From: an uncultured Myxococcales bacterium
Lineage (GTDB): Bacteria; Myxococcota_A; UBA9042; CAIXZC01
Direction: 5' to 3'
DNA length: 64,000 nucleotides
NCBI GenBank assembly: GCA_903895725.1
Contig: CAITUV010000008.1
Location: 124,001 to 188,000 of the forward strand
The notes beneath the pieces are model-generated. The model did no database searches and was not told where the DNA came from. It worked only from the letters and a program-made list of their open reading frames with translations. The position numbers and the translations under genes are program-made. This document shows, in pieces, positions 54,442 through 63,855 of the stretch. The first letter of the stretch is position 1; each line of letters starts with the position of its first letter.

Positions 54442-55119
54442 TCAGGCAAACATGTAGTTGCCGTAGTCCCGGCGTGCCTGCTCGATGAGCCCCGCAAACC
54501 GATTGGGGTCCGTGATACGGAAGTAGTTGACCCCAGCGGCCCGATAGTCAGGGTCGTTGAACCCGTCGAGCATTCTCGGAATGTCGCTCAAGCCGTTCGA
54601 GAGGTGGCAGTCGAACCGGACCCCCTTGAGGCTCCACTTCTTGAGCAGGTTCTCCATCGCCTCGCTGATGAGCAGAAGCGAGTCATCGGACGTTCCGTAG
54701 ATGCACAGGACGCGGCCCTTTTCGGGGCGCTCGAAGAAGCCGCCCATCTTGCCGTAGAAGCCGAGCTCGGGGAACTTCTTGACCGAGTCGAACCGCGAAG
54801 CATAGGCCTCGAGGAGCATGTACAGCGAGAAGAGCTGCGCCGATGGTCCGGCCATGTCCGTGTGGGCCGTCACGACCAGCTTGTTGTGCTGGCTGAGCAC
54901 TTCCCACGGCAGGAAATAGCCGTTGTCCAGGGCGACGGTCTCCAGCCGTTCCAGGTCGAACAGCACTCCGCTGGGGGTCGTTCCATGGGAGAAGAAGGTC
55001 ACGTAGGACCACCCCTTTCCCGTATCTCCGACCTCGAATGGGTTCTCCGTCTTCCTCTCGATTTCAGCCTTGATGTTCCAGTGTTCCTCGGACCAATTGA
55101 CGACCAGCTCTCTTCGCAT
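54442..55119 (-). CDS. Conserved-looking protein of unknown function
   Basis: Protein of 225 aa, start ATG 55119 with AGGAGG five bases before. The codon pattern and ribosome site argue that it is real. It contains LVVTAHTDMAGPSAQLF, LCIYGTSDDSLLLISEAMENLL and FDCHLSNGLSDI, but no motif I recognise. A mixed alpha/beta fold is likely. It begins upstream of the carbonic anhydrase on the same strand (37-base gap), so the two probably share a message. Confidence 0.65.
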   Translation of the reverse strand: MRRELVVNWSEEHWNIKAEIERKTENPFEVGDTGKGWSYVTFFSHGTTPSGVLFDLERLETVALDNGYFLPWEVLSQHNKLVVTAHTDMAGPSAQLFSLYMLLEAYASRFDSVKKFPELGFYGKMGGFFERPEKGRVLCIYGTSDDSLLLISEAMENLLKKWSLKGVRFDCHLSNGLSDIPRMLDGFNDPDYRAAGVNYFRITDPNRFAGLIEQARRDYGNYMFA

Positions 55120-55215
55120 CGGCACCTCCTGGCCAGCGCTGATGATACCAAGTGAGCGGGTTCAGGTCAACGATGCGGGCGTGGCGGCGGGCAGGGCTGC
55201 GGCTCGCCGGTCGCT

Positions 55216-56613
55216 TCAGTTGGTCGGGAGATGGAACCCGTAGTCCCGGCTCAGACCGAGCGGAGTCTGTCCGATGCGGGCACCTCCGAGCACGAGGAAG
55301 ACCTGCTCCGCGTAGAACTGGTGCCCTGTAGGGGACAGGTGGACGGAGTCGGAGAGGTAGGGGTCGAGGAGCTGTCCTTCGAGGGCCCCATACATGTCGG
55401 CCAGGATGATGCCCGGGATGGAGGCCACGTTCTCCCGTGCCTTCTCCCATGCGTTCGCGGTGGCTGCCAGGGCGAGCTCCTGGTAGGAGCCCATGTACTT
55501 CTGCCAGTAGGAGGACTGGGCGTAGTTGAAGTAGAGGCAGAAGACGACATCGATGTTGGGGTTGATCTTCCGGGCCTCGGTGATGATGGCAGTGACGTTG
55601 GCGTGGATGCCGGCCAGGAAGTCGTCGAGCTCGAGCATCTTGGTGTACAGGTCCGAGTAGTTGCCAAGCGACCCGCCGACCCAGGCCATGACATCGTTTC
55701 CGCCCAGGGTGATGATCAGGACATCGGCACCGGGAAGCTCGGGAACCAGCTTGTTCTTGAACAACGAGGTCCCGGGAACCCAGTCGGTCGAGTGCGTACC
55801 GCTGACCGCGATGTTGTGATTCTGGATGTCGGCCAGCGGAGCAAGGTGGCCCGCAAGGATCTCGGGGAAGAGCGGCCCCTGCCCTACGACCGCGATGCTG
55901 TCGCCCATGGTGACGATGGTGACCTCTCCCTCGGCCACGGCCTCGGGGAGCCGCCTGGGCTGGTTGGAGCTGGTGCAGTCATCGGCGTCGGGGACACGGA
56001 CGTCGACGAGGTAGCTCCCGGCCTCCAACGATTCGAACTGGAACGCCCCTTCGGAGCAGGTGGTGGTCATCCATTCTGCCGAGGGACCGAACAGGCGGAC
56101 CTCGACTCCGGCCATGGGCGAGTCGAACTTGGGGAAGAAGCCCTGGTCGTACCAGGAGCAGGAGGAGCTGTCTCCATCGAGGTAGACGCGCCCCTGGATG
56201 GCGCTGTCGGGCTGGGCCGGGTCTTCCGGGCACGAGGAAAGGCCCGTGTCCTGCCCGGCGGCAAGGTCGCCGCAGGCGGCTCCGGAATCGCCGGACGCGC
56301 AATCGCCCCCTTCGGCCCCCACGTCCTCGCCGGCAACCTCTGACGGCCCTCCCTGGGCATCGCCTCCGTTGCAGTCGTCGTTGCAGGCCCACTCATTGCC
56401 CGATGCGTCTCCAGTCGGGGCGAGCCCGTCATCGCCGAGATCCGAGTGCAGGGCACCATCGGCCCCGGCATCCCCCGGCGCTACGGCAGAGTCGCTCCGG
56501 GTCTCGGAGAGGTCTGTCGGCACCCCGCTCGAGTCGCCCCCCTCCCCTGTCGGGGACGAGCAGCCGCACGCCAGGAACCCGACGACGAGCAGCCTTGACA
56601 CGAGCGCAGTCAT
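55216..56613 (-). CDS. SGNH/GDSL-hydrolase lipoprotein
   Basis: Protein of 465 aa, start ATG 56613 with GGGAGG upstream. Lipobox ACGCS-type near residue 18, then a low-complexity acidic/Gly linker, a small beta domain, and a C-terminal SGNH hydrolase: VTMGDSIAV (nucleophile Ser), LGGNDVMAW (block III Gly/Asn) and SDSVHLSPTGH (Asp/His). It would be an exported esterase or lipase anchored in the membrane; substrate unknown. Confidence 0.85.
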   Translation of the reverse strand: MTALVSRLLVVGFLACGCSSPTGEGGDSSGVPTDLSETRSDSAVAPGDAGADGALHSDLGDDGLAPTGDASGNEWACNDDCNGGDAQGGPSEVAGEDVGAEGGDCASGDSGAACGDLAAGQDTGLSSCPEDPAQPDSAIQGRVYLDGDSSSCSWYDQGFFPKFDSPMAGVEVRLFGPSAEWMTTTCSEGAFQFESLEAGSYLVDVRVPDADDCTSSNQPRRLPEAVAEGEVTIVTMGDSIAVVGQGPLFPEILAGHLAPLADIQNHNIAVSGTHSTDWVPGTSLFKNKLVPELPGADVLIITLGGNDVMAWVGGSLGNYSDLYTKMLELDDFLAGIHANVTAIITEARKINPNIDVVFCLYFNYAQSSYWQKYMGSYQELALAATANAWEKARENVASIPGIILADMYGALEGQLLDPYLSDSVHLSPTGHQFYAEQVFLVLGGARIGQTPLGLSRDYGFHLPTN

Positions 56614-56628
56614 CCAGAAACCTCCCGT

Positions 56629-57519
56629 CTAACCGAACATGACGAGAAAGGCACCCACGACTCCCATCGCGATTCCGGCAATGCGTTGAGCGGTGACGAG
56701 CTCCTTCAGCACGACAGCCGCCAGCACGAACAGAAACACGTTGCTGGTCTGGTTGAGCGCTGCGGATACCGAGGCTTCGGTGAACTTCATCCCGGCAAGC
56801 CAGAGTAGCATCGACAGGTAGCCACCGACCAGGGCACTGGCGATGGCGAACTTCAGGCCCTTCCCATTGAGCGATGCCAGCACCTGGCGCCGCTTCGGGT
56901 AGAATGCCAGCATGACGACGAGCCCGAGCACTCCGCCCAGCATTCGCAGCTGGCACGACCAGAGGAGGGGGGCCTTGTCCAGGATCGGCTTGACGGCCAC
57001 GATGCTCACGGCCATGGCGATCATGGAGCCCGCTCCCCACAGCGTTCCCCGGATGACCCGGCTGCGGTCCAGATGCCCCCGGCTTTCCTCCTTCTTCTCG
57101 AACAACGGGCTGGCCACGGCCGCCACGATGAGCCCGGCCCCGGCAAACTGCAGAGGGGCCATGGATTCTCCCAGGAACAGGACCGAAAGCAGGATGATGC
57201 TCGGGCTGTAGAGGCAGTCCACAACCGCAGTCAGGCTGGCCCCGAGCAGGTTCAGACTGTGGAGGAACATGGTATCCGCCACGGCGACGCCGATGGCACC
57301 GGCTACCACCATCAGCACGTAGTTCTCCAGCGGCTGGTCGGGAAGCAGCGGGCCCCCGAGAAGCATGGCCGTCGGCAGGAACAGGAGGAACGCGACGGAG
57401 TTCTTGAACAGGTTGAGCGCCGCGGGGTGGACCGTTTCGCCACACTTTTTGAAAAGGATGACGGCAATGGCCCAGGTCAGGGCGGTCAGGAGCGAGAGGA
57501 GTTCCCCGGGTCCGGGCAT
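56629..57519 (-). CDS. EamA/DMT-family transporter
   Basis: Protein of 296 aa, start ATG 57519 (an in-frame TTG at 57525 is possible). It has ten hydrophobic segments in two EamA repeats of five: an N-terminal FKKCGETVHPAALNLFKN-type segment and a second repeat with ALNQTSNVFLFVLAAVVLKE (shown in part). Drug/metabolite transporter family proteins export small metabolites; the substrate is not predictable. It begins 15 bases upstream of the hydrolase gene on the same strand. Confidence 0.88.
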   Translation of the reverse strand: MPGPGELLSLLTALTWAIAVILFKKCGETVHPAALNLFKNSVAFLLFLPTAMLLGGPLLPDQPLENYVLMVVAGAIGVAVADTMFLHSLNLLGASLTAVVDCLYSPSIILLSVLFLGESMAPLQFAGAGLIVAAVASPLFEKKEESRGHLDRSRVIRGTLWGAGSMIAMAVSIVAVKPILDKAPLLWSCQLRMLGGVLGLVVMLAFYPKRRQVLASLNGKGLKFAIASALVGGYLSMLLWLAGMKFTEASVSAALNQTSNVFLFVLAAVVLKELVTAQRIAGIAMGVVGAFLVMFG

Positions 57520-57710
57520 GGGCAAACCGTCCTGGCAGCGAAAGGGGACTCCTCGCTGCCTGCAAAGGGCAGAGAGGAGTATTGCGAAATCCGGTTACGT
57601 ATGCAACTCAAATCTCGCAGTCCGTTCTTGAAAGCCGCTCTCGCCTCGCTTACGATGGGTTGCATTCTGACGGTGCTACTTTGCCGTCGATGCGTGGATG
57701 GGGTTGACCG

Positions 57711-59012
57711 ATGAAAGCCACGGCCTTGCTCCTGCTGGTCGTCCTCGTTTCCGGTTGCGGCACCGAGAAGGCCCCCTCTCTGGGCGACATCACCGGTTCT
57801 GCGGACTCGGCAGGCGACGTCCTGGATGCAGTGGACGAGGTGGCGTGCGTCCCGGACTGCGAGGGGAAGGCGTGCGGCGAGAGCGGCTGCCCGGGCCAAT
57901 CGTGCGGCACGTGTCCGGACGGCCAGGTGTGCACGTCCGACTACCAGTGCGTCACCCAGATTTGCGTGCCCGGGGAGCGAACCTGCCTCGAAGGGAAGAT
58001 GGCCGAATGCTCCGCGGACGGAATGGCCTGGTCGACCCCCATCGAGTGCCCGGAAGGGACACACTGCGATGGGGGCGCGTGCGTGAAGACGCCCCCGTGC
58101 AAGGCCGGAGAGATCCGGTGCGAAGGGAACTCCGTGCTCTCCTGCCTGGAGGACGGAAGTGCCTGGCAGACCGCCGTGCCGTGCGACGAGACGCTGACCT
58201 GCCTCGATGGGAAATGCGTGGAATGGCCCGAGGGGGCCTGCCCGGCCGCCCTCGACTGCCTGGAAGCCTCCGCCTGTCCCGCAGCCGACGCCTCCTGCCT
58301 GGCAGGGTGCCTGGGCATCGAGCCGCCGGCGGATGAGCCCGTGCCCCCCGGGGTATCGGCCTGGATCACGGAGATCTTCTGGTGCGTCGTCGAGGCCTGC
58401 GGAGCGTGGCTGCCCGGAAGTGACTGCCACGATCAGGCCCGGCTCGTCGACTGCAGGGACCTGTTCGAGGGCTGTACCGGGCAATGCCTGCCCCTGTGCG
58501 ACAAGAAGGAATGCGGCCCGGACGGCTGCGGAAGCGAATGCGGCCAGTGCCCGAAGGGCTCGGCCTGCGACCCCACGGGACACTGTCTCTGCGAGCCCCA
58601 GTGCCAGGGGAAGCAGTGCGGACCGAACGGATGCGGGGCGCTGTGCGGCGAGTGCCCGTTGACCAAGGTCTGCGACGACAAGGGGCAATGCGTCGACCCG
58701 CCTCCCAGCCCGTGCGGCAACAAGGTGTGCGAAGCGGACAAGGGGGAAACCTGCTACAGCTGCAAGCTGGACTGCGGTGCCTGCCCCCCTTGCGGGGACG
58801 GGAAGTGTGATGCCTCGGAGTCGTGCGAGTTCTGTCCCGCCGACTGTGGTGCCTGCCCTTACGGCGACTGCTGCGCTCCCCATGACTACGTGGGTTGTGA
58901 TGATGCCGAGGTCGTCGCCTGCGTGTGCGGCATCGAGCCGGACTGTTGCTCGGACACGTGGCATGCAACCTGTGTGAAGCTGGCCAAAGACTGCGGAGCG
59001 GAGTGTTCCTGA
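57711..59012 (+). CDS. Cysteine-rich lipoprotein
   Basis: Protein of 433 aa, start ATG 57711, lipobox VSGC. It carries at least three copies of the cysteine-rich module (CVPDCEGKACGESGCPGQSC; CDKKECGPDGCGSECG; CEPQCQGKQCGPNGCG), related to those at 36282 and 43116, plus CSDTWHATCVKL near the C-terminus, a phrase common in myxobacterial cysteine-rich proteins. Probably a disulfide-rich surface protein; no enzymatic motif. Confidence 0.8.
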   Translation: MKATALLLLVVLVSGCGTEKAPSLGDITGSADSAGDVLDAVDEVACVPDCEGKACGESGCPGQSCGTCPDGQVCTSDYQCVTQICVPGERTCLEGKMAECSADGMAWSTPIECPEGTHCDGGACVKTPPCKAGEIRCEGNSVLSCLEDGSAWQTAVPCDETLTCLDGKCVEWPEGACPAALDCLEASACPAADASCLAGCLGIEPPADEPVPPGVSAWITEIFWCVVEACGAWLPGSDCHDQARLVDCRDLFEGCTGQCLPLCDKKECGPDGCGSECGQCPKGSACDPTGHCLCEPQCQGKQCGPNGCGALCGECPLTKVCDDKGQCVDPPPSPCGNKVCEADKGETCYSCKLDCGACPPCGDGKCDASESCEFCPADCGACPYGDCCAPHDYVGCDDAEVVACVCGIEPDCCSDTWHATCVKLAKDCGAECS

Positions 59013-59065
59013 GGCGAATCCCGAGGCATGGGCTGGGGGGCGATGCCCCCTTAGGAGGTGGACTC

Positions 59066-59989
59066 TTGGCGAGCCGTTTGCTCTTCAACATGGTGGCGAG
59101 GATCCTCAAGGCCCTCAACACCACCGGGCGTGAGCTTGCCGGTGCCGGCCCGCAGGGGGCGGTTCCCGGCGGTCAGGATATCGATGCTCTGCTGGCGGGC
59201 AAGGCCCGTGTGATGTGGATCGCAGCCCACCCGGACGACGAGTCGTTTGCCGGGGCAATACTGGCCCGTGCTTCGCTGTACCACGGATGCCCGCTGCACT
59301 TCCTCGTGCTGACTCGCGGCGAAGGGGGAGAGCGATGCCTGCCCGGGCTTCCCGGGGAGGATGTGCCGACTCAGCGGTCGCGGGAGATTGCCGAGGTCGC
59401 CAGGCTCTATAACGCTTCGCTGGAGCTCCGCTCCTACTTCAACGCCCCCCTTCCGGTCGAATCCTTTCCGCCGCGTCACGAGATCGGGCGACGGTGGGTC
59501 GAGCAGGGCGACCCGGCCCGGGTCATCGCTGCATCCATCCGGAACTTCCGGCCCGACATCGTGCTGACGCTGGCTCCCGAGGTGGGGGGAACTGGGCATC
59601 CCGAGCACCAGCTCACGGCGCGTTTTGCCATGGCCGGAGCGCGGCTGGCGGCTTCTGCAGAAAGCGACCTGCCCGAGCCGCCTCATCGGGTCTCGAAGAG
59701 CTACTTCCTGGTGAGCAAGTACTGGTTCATGCGCCGGTTCGGTGGGGGGTACGACCCCCGCCCCTGGACCGAGGCGTTCGATGTCCACCTCCCCTGCATC
59801 GGCCGGATGACCTGTGCGGACGTCATGGCCGAGCATACCCGGCCGCATCGCTCCCAGGACAATGACATGGCGGCCATGCGCCGGGTGGCCGGCCTGATCC
59901 ACCGAATCTACCTGCACGAGACCGACCCGTTCGGTCCCCAACCCGATCCGCTGGAGCCGGCAGCTCACGGCGGCATGGCAAGGAGCTGA
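59066..59989 (+). CDS. PIG-L/LmbE-family N-deacetylase
   Basis: Protein of 307 aa, TTG start 59066 after AGGAGGTG; ATG 59090 is an alternative. It has the zinc motif AAHPDDESFA and the distal GHPEHQLTA histidines that define the PIG-L fold. These enzymes remove acetyl groups from N-acetylglucosamine-type substrates, as in mycothiol or glycolipid synthesis. No partner glycosyltransferase is adjacent. It ends 1 base before the next gene. Confidence 0.88.
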   Translation: MASRLLFNMVARILKALNTTGRELAGAGPQGAVPGGQDIDALLAGKARVMWIAAHPDDESFAGAILARASLYHGCPLHFLVLTRGEGGERCLPGLPGEDVPTQRSREIAEVARLYNASLELRSYFNAPLPVESFPPRHEIGRRWVEQGDPARVIAASIRNFRPDIVLTLAPEVGGTGHPEHQLTARFAMAGARLAASAESDLPEPPHRVSKSYFLVSKYWFMRRFGGGYDPRPWTEAFDVHLPCIGRMTCADVMAEHTRPHRSQDNDMAAMRRVAGLIHRIYLHETDPFGPQPDPLEPAAHGGMARS

Positions 59990-59990
59990 G

Positions 59991-61010
59991 ATGAAGGCAG
60001 CAATCGTTGGAATGCCCGGCAGCGGGCGCAAGACACTCATGACCGCGCTCAGCGGCGATCCGTCGGCCATTGCAGCGGGCCGCAAATCTACCGTGACCAT
60101 TCGTGTGCCGGATCTGCGGATCGACGCTCTGTCCGAGGTGTTCCGTCCGAAGAAGACGACCTGGGCCACGGTGGAGGCCGTGCTGGACGACTCGCCCATG
60201 GAGAATCTTGGCAAGCGGCTCCAGGCCGCCCGCGGGCTCGACGTCATCGTGCTCGTGGCCCCGGCATTCGGCCTTGGTGCCGACGGTCTCGATGCCGCGC
60301 TCCAGGAGCTCGAGCGGGCCGTCGAGGAGATGGTCCTGGCCGACCAGATGGTCGTGGAGAAACGACTGGAGGGCCTCCGCAAGACGGGCGACAAGGGGAT
60401 CGAGGCCCAGCTCCTGGCCCGCCTCCAGTCCACCCTGGAGGATGGGGAGTTCCTGTCGAAGCTGCAGCTCGACGAGCTCGAGGAGAAGCTGATCACGCCT
60501 TACAACTTCCTGACCCGAAAGCCGCTCGTGGCCGCGCTCAACATCGACGAAGAGGAGCTCGAGAACCCGGTCTGGGCGGAGACCGATGCCCGCATCCGCC
60601 AGCGGGGGATCGAGCCGGTGGTGCTCTGCGCCCGCCTCGAGGCCGAGGTTGCCGCTCTCGCCCCCGAGGAGCAGCTCGAGTTCCTCCAGGCGGTGGGACT
60701 GTCCGCTCCGGCCTCGCATCGGCTGGTCCAGGGCATCTACCGGCTCATGGAGCTCATCTCGTTTTTTACGGTGGGCGAGGACGAGGTTCGGGCCTGGCCG
60801 GTCCGTGCCAACTCCCCGGCCCCCGTGGCCGCCGGCAAGATCCATTCAGACATCCGCCGCGGCTTCATCCGTGCCGAAGTCGTCGCCTACGAGCACTTCA
60901 TGGAGTGTGGGTCCCTCGCCGCAGCCCGCCGCATCGGCCGCCTCCGCACCGAAGGCAAGGAGTACGTAGTGCAGGACGGCGACATCATCAACTTCCTGTT
61001 CAACGTGTAG
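59991..61010 (+). CDS. YchF/Obg-like TGS-domain protein with degenerate G motifs
   Basis: Protein of 339 aa, start ATG 59991. The C-terminal TGS/DUF933-type end (EGKEYVVQDGDIINFLFNV) and the middle coiled coil match YchF (OLA1). The P-loop reads GMPGSGRKTL, lacking the exact GxxxxGKS/T. The guanine-specificity motif NKxD (or YchF's NxxE) is not seen, and there is no DxPG after switch I. It is therefore a divergent paralogue that may not bind nucleotide normally. Coupled to the deacetylase gene. Confidence 0.75.
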   Translation: MKAAIVGMPGSGRKTLMTALSGDPSAIAAGRKSTVTIRVPDLRIDALSEVFRPKKTTWATVEAVLDDSPMENLGKRLQAARGLDVIVLVAPAFGLGADGLDAALQELERAVEEMVLADQMVVEKRLEGLRKTGDKGIEAQLLARLQSTLEDGEFLSKLQLDELEEKLITPYNFLTRKPLVAALNIDEEELENPVWAETDARIRQRGIEPVVLCARLEAEVAALAPEEQLEFLQAVGLSAPASHRLVQGIYRLMELISFFTVGEDEVRAWPVRANSPAPVAAGKIHSDIRRGFIRAEVVAYEHFMECGSLAAARRIGRLRTEGKEYVVQDGDIINFLFNV

Positions 61011-61062
61011 TCGCCCGCCCTGCTCGAACGGGTCGCCCGGCTCGAACGGGTGAACGCCCGGC

Positions 61063-63720
61063 CTACTTGAACTTGATGGCGTCGAAGAGGATGACGGTAT
61101 CGTAGATGGAGTCGCCCTTGTCCGTGGCGAAGAAGCGCATCGTGACCGGGCCCTTGCCGGCCAGTGCCATGACGTTGGAGGTGGCCTTGCGCCACTGGGT
61201 GTTCCAGACGTCGCCCTGGTCGAACACGCAGGCGGCCTGGATCAGGCCGTCGTAGAGACCGCCGCAGCCGGCACACTCCTGGGGCGGGCACAGCTCGTCG
61301 ATGGAGGCGCTGACCACGGTGATCTGGCCGTCATCGGCCTCGAGCGTGGCCTCGAACGTGTCCTGGAAGATCGAGCCGCACCACTCCTTGAACTCCTCGG
61401 AGAAGAACTTCCAGTAGAAGCTCACCTCGACCTGGTCCTGCGGGATGCAGAAGGTCTGCGCGATTTCACCGAGCTGCGGGGTGTACCCCATGCCGGTGGA
61501 GAGCAGCCCCATGAATTTCCCTTCGACGGGGAGGGTCATGCAGAGCTGGCTGACGACGCGGCCATCGCCCGTGGCCTGCCAGCCGGTCAGGTCGCTGGTC
61601 TCGAAGCTCGGATTGATGATCTCCGAGTTGGTGGCATCGAGGTTGGGTGCCCCGAGGAGACGCAGCACGGTCCCCGGGTTGTCCGGGTCCTCGGCAGGGG
61701 TCTCGGGCATGGCTTCGCCCGTGAGCCGGAGCTCCTCCACCATCTTGGCGAAGAAGGACTTGCCCTGCTCGAACGCGAATTTGCTCTTCACGTAGTTGGA
61801 GTAGCCGACGATGGCCCGGGCACCGGCCGCATAGAGCTCCATGCCGAGCGTTCCGTTCCAGAGGGAGCGGCAGGTGCCGAGATAGAACACGCTGTTGGGG
61901 AAGCCCTTCTCCCGGTAAGCCTCGATGAAACCGGGGAGGACTCCGTAGGTCTTGGGGCCGAACACGGCCCGACCGGTCCGCAGGTCGACCTGCTTCATGT
62001 CGAGGCAGACGCCGCTCACGCTCGTTCCGGAGGTCTGCGTGATGATGCACTCGGCCCCGGACTGGCACGTGTTGGGACCGGAGCAGGAGGGCATGGTCTG
62101 GACGAGCTGGTTGCAGTCGATCTCCTCACCGGACCAGATGAGCTCGTTGCTCTGCCTGTACCGCCAGCGCAGCGCGTCCTTGGCCTCGACGCTCATCTGC
62201 TTGAAGTAGCTGTCGCCCATGCCGGCAATGGCCACGACCCCGTAGTCGGAGAGGCGCCGGAACCGCTCGAGCGAGGCGCTCTTGTCATAGTAGGGCTTGT
62301 CCGTGAGGTAGGTCGGGCAGGTGGAGCTCTCGAGCTGAGTCTGGATGGACGGGGCCTCGTCGAGGTCGGCCAGCTCGGCGTGGAAGGGGCTCAGCACCAT
62401 GGTCCGCTTCGAGGCGATGCGGATGGAGGGCACGTCCACGGGGGCCTCGATCTGCTCGATCGTCTCCCCCTCGTCCTCCCCCCCGCGGTAGCCTTCGGGG
62501 CCGAAGTCGAACGCACCGAGCATGCCGTTGGCGAACCGGACCCAGACGCCGAAGCCGTCGACGCTGGTCCCCGCCTCTGCGACCTCGGCCTTGGCGGTGA
62601 GCAGGTCCACCACGGCCTGGCGGGCATCGGCCGGGCTGCTGCCCTTGACCGTATCCCAGTAGAGCTTGTCCGCCTCACCGAGCACGGTCTTGGTCTGCTC
62701 GCACTGCTCCTTGGTGACGTGATCGACGACGTCGATGCAGGTCACGGGGGAGTACGCGGTGTAGGAGAGGTAGCTGGCCTGCACCTGCACCGAGGCGCGG
62801 AAGCAGTGGACGCCGGGCTCGGTGAAGGTCATCGACTTCTTCTGGGAGTAGATCAGGTCGCCCTGGTACTCGTCGCCGTTGGTCATGTTGCCGTTGTCGA
62901 GGAACTTGTCCACGTCCTTGAGGCACTCGCCCTCTTCGGTGCACTCGCAGAACTTGAGGGTGGAGGCCGTGTAGTTGCTGTAGAGCCCCATGTCGACGGT
63001 GAAGATGAGCGCCGTGTTGGTGTTGACGAAGGTGGCGCGGGGGCGAACCAGCACGGGGGAGCCGAACATGAAGGCCTGATTGTACACGATTCGGATCGTG
63101 TCGGTCACCTCTTCGTTCCCCTTGATTGCGGTGACCTTGACGACGTTGTCACCCGGGTCGAGGTTGATCTTCTTCGTGGCCCAGAAGAGGTCTCCCTCCG
63201 CGTTTCCGGCTTCGCCATTGCTGGCTTCCCAAATCATCGTGTCGGGCTTGCCCACCACGAGGCCGGCCAGGCCGATACTGCCTCCCGGAACCTGGGCCCA
63301 GCGGGTCGGGGCAGGGGCGAGGATGCGGATCCCGAGCTCCGGGGAAGCAAAGGTCTTGTCGACCGGCACGTCGGTCTCGACCTCGGCAGCGACATCCTGG
63401 GAATCGGCCGTGTCCTCGACCGCGTCGGGCGGTGCAATCTCGTCGGGCGGCTCGACCGCATCGACGTCGCTCGGCGGCTGGGCGCCGTCGGTCTCCAGGC
63501 CGGTATCGCCGGCCACATCGCCGTCGGGAGTTCCCTCGTCGGGGACGACATCGCCCAGGTCGTCGGTCACATCGGGCTGCCCGGGGATGTCGATCTGGAT
63601 GTCGGCATCTCCTCCGGTGCGGCCGTCACCACCCGCATCGACGGGGCTCTTTTCCGCGGTGCCGCATCCGGCCGAGAGTGCCAGCAGCGCAACGATTCCG
63701 AATCCAACCAGGCTCTTCAT
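61063..63720 (-). CDS. Large secreted lipoprotein, possibly caspase-like
   Basis: Protein of 885 aa, start ATG 63720 after AAAGGAGAC. Lipobox SAGC, then an Asp/Pro-rich low-complexity stretch (~25-120), an Ig-like region, and a central alpha/beta region with VVAIAGMGDSYF and FYLGTCRSLWNG. The latter resembles the nucleophile-Cys strand of caspase-fold C25/CHAT families, but the histidine was not pinned down. The C-terminal ~200 residues form a beta-rich lectin-like domain (NPSFETSDLTGWQATG). A good promoter lies upstream. It is the largest exported protein here; role unknown. Confidence 0.75.
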   Translation of the reverse strand: MKSLVGFGIVALLALSAGCGTAEKSPVDAGGDGRTGGDADIQIDIPGQPDVTDDLGDVVPDEGTPDGDVAGDTGLETDGAQPPSDVDAVEPPDEIAPPDAVEDTADSQDVAAEVETDVPVDKTFASPELGIRILAPAPTRWAQVPGGSIGLAGLVVGKPDTMIWEASNGEAGNAEGDLFWATKKINLDPGDNVVKVTAIKGNEEVTDTIRIVYNQAFMFGSPVLVRPRATFVNTNTALIFTVDMGLYSNYTASTLKFCECTEEGECLKDVDKFLDNGNMTNGDEYQGDLIYSQKKSMTFTEPGVHCFRASVQVQASYLSYTAYSPVTCIDVVDHVTKEQCEQTKTVLGEADKLYWDTVKGSSPADARQAVVDLLTAKAEVAEAGTSVDGFGVWVRFANGMLGAFDFGPEGYRGGEDEGETIEQIEAPVDVPSIRIASKRTMVLSPFHAELADLDEAPSIQTQLESSTCPTYLTDKPYYDKSASLERFRRLSDYGVVAIAGMGDSYFKQMSVEAKDALRWRYRQSNELIWSGEEIDCNQLVQTMPSCSGPNTCQSGAECIITQTSGTSVSGVCLDMKQVDLRTGRAVFGPKTYGVLPGFIEAYREKGFPNSVFYLGTCRSLWNGTLGMELYAAGARAIVGYSNYVKSKFAFEQGKSFFAKMVEELRLTGEAMPETPAEDPDNPGTVLRLLGAPNLDATNSEIINPSFETSDLTGWQATGDGRVVSQLCMTLPVEGKFMGLLSTGMGYTPQLGEIAQTFCIPQDQVEVSFYWKFFSEEFKEWCGSIFQDTFEATLEADDGQITVVSASIDELCPPQECAGCGGLYDGLIQAACVFDQGDVWNTQWRKATSNVMALAGKGPVTMRFFATDKGDSIYDTVILFDAIKFK

Positions 63721-63759
63721 GCAGTCTCCTTTCAAGCGTGGCCACCGAAAGCACGCTGT

Positions 63760-63787
63760 ATTATACGGGATCGGCCTGGAGCTTCAA
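63760..63787 (-). promoter_or_regulatory. sigma70 promoter for the large lipoprotein
   Basis: On the minus strand, a perfect TATAAT (63765-63760) and TTGAAG (63787-63782) with a 16-base spacer, 39 bases before the ATG at 63720. Confidence 0.65.
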
Positions 63788-63793
63788 GCAGAA

Positions 63794-63823
63794 TTGGACA
63801 CGGGCGCGTGCGACGGCTAGAAT
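63794..63823 (+). promoter_or_regulatory. sigma70 promoter for the gene at the right edge
   Basis: TTGGAC (63794-63799) and TAGAAT (63818-63823), 18-base spacer, divergent from the previous promoter. Confidence 0.5.
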
Positions 63824-63855
63824 CGGGGCAGTTTTCGACAGGGGGAGCCTTGCCG

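Noticed and set aside
61011..61062. Terminator hairpin between the convergent genes
   Set aside because: The segment holds a short direct repeat (GCTCGAACGGGT twice), not an inverted repeat with a T-run.
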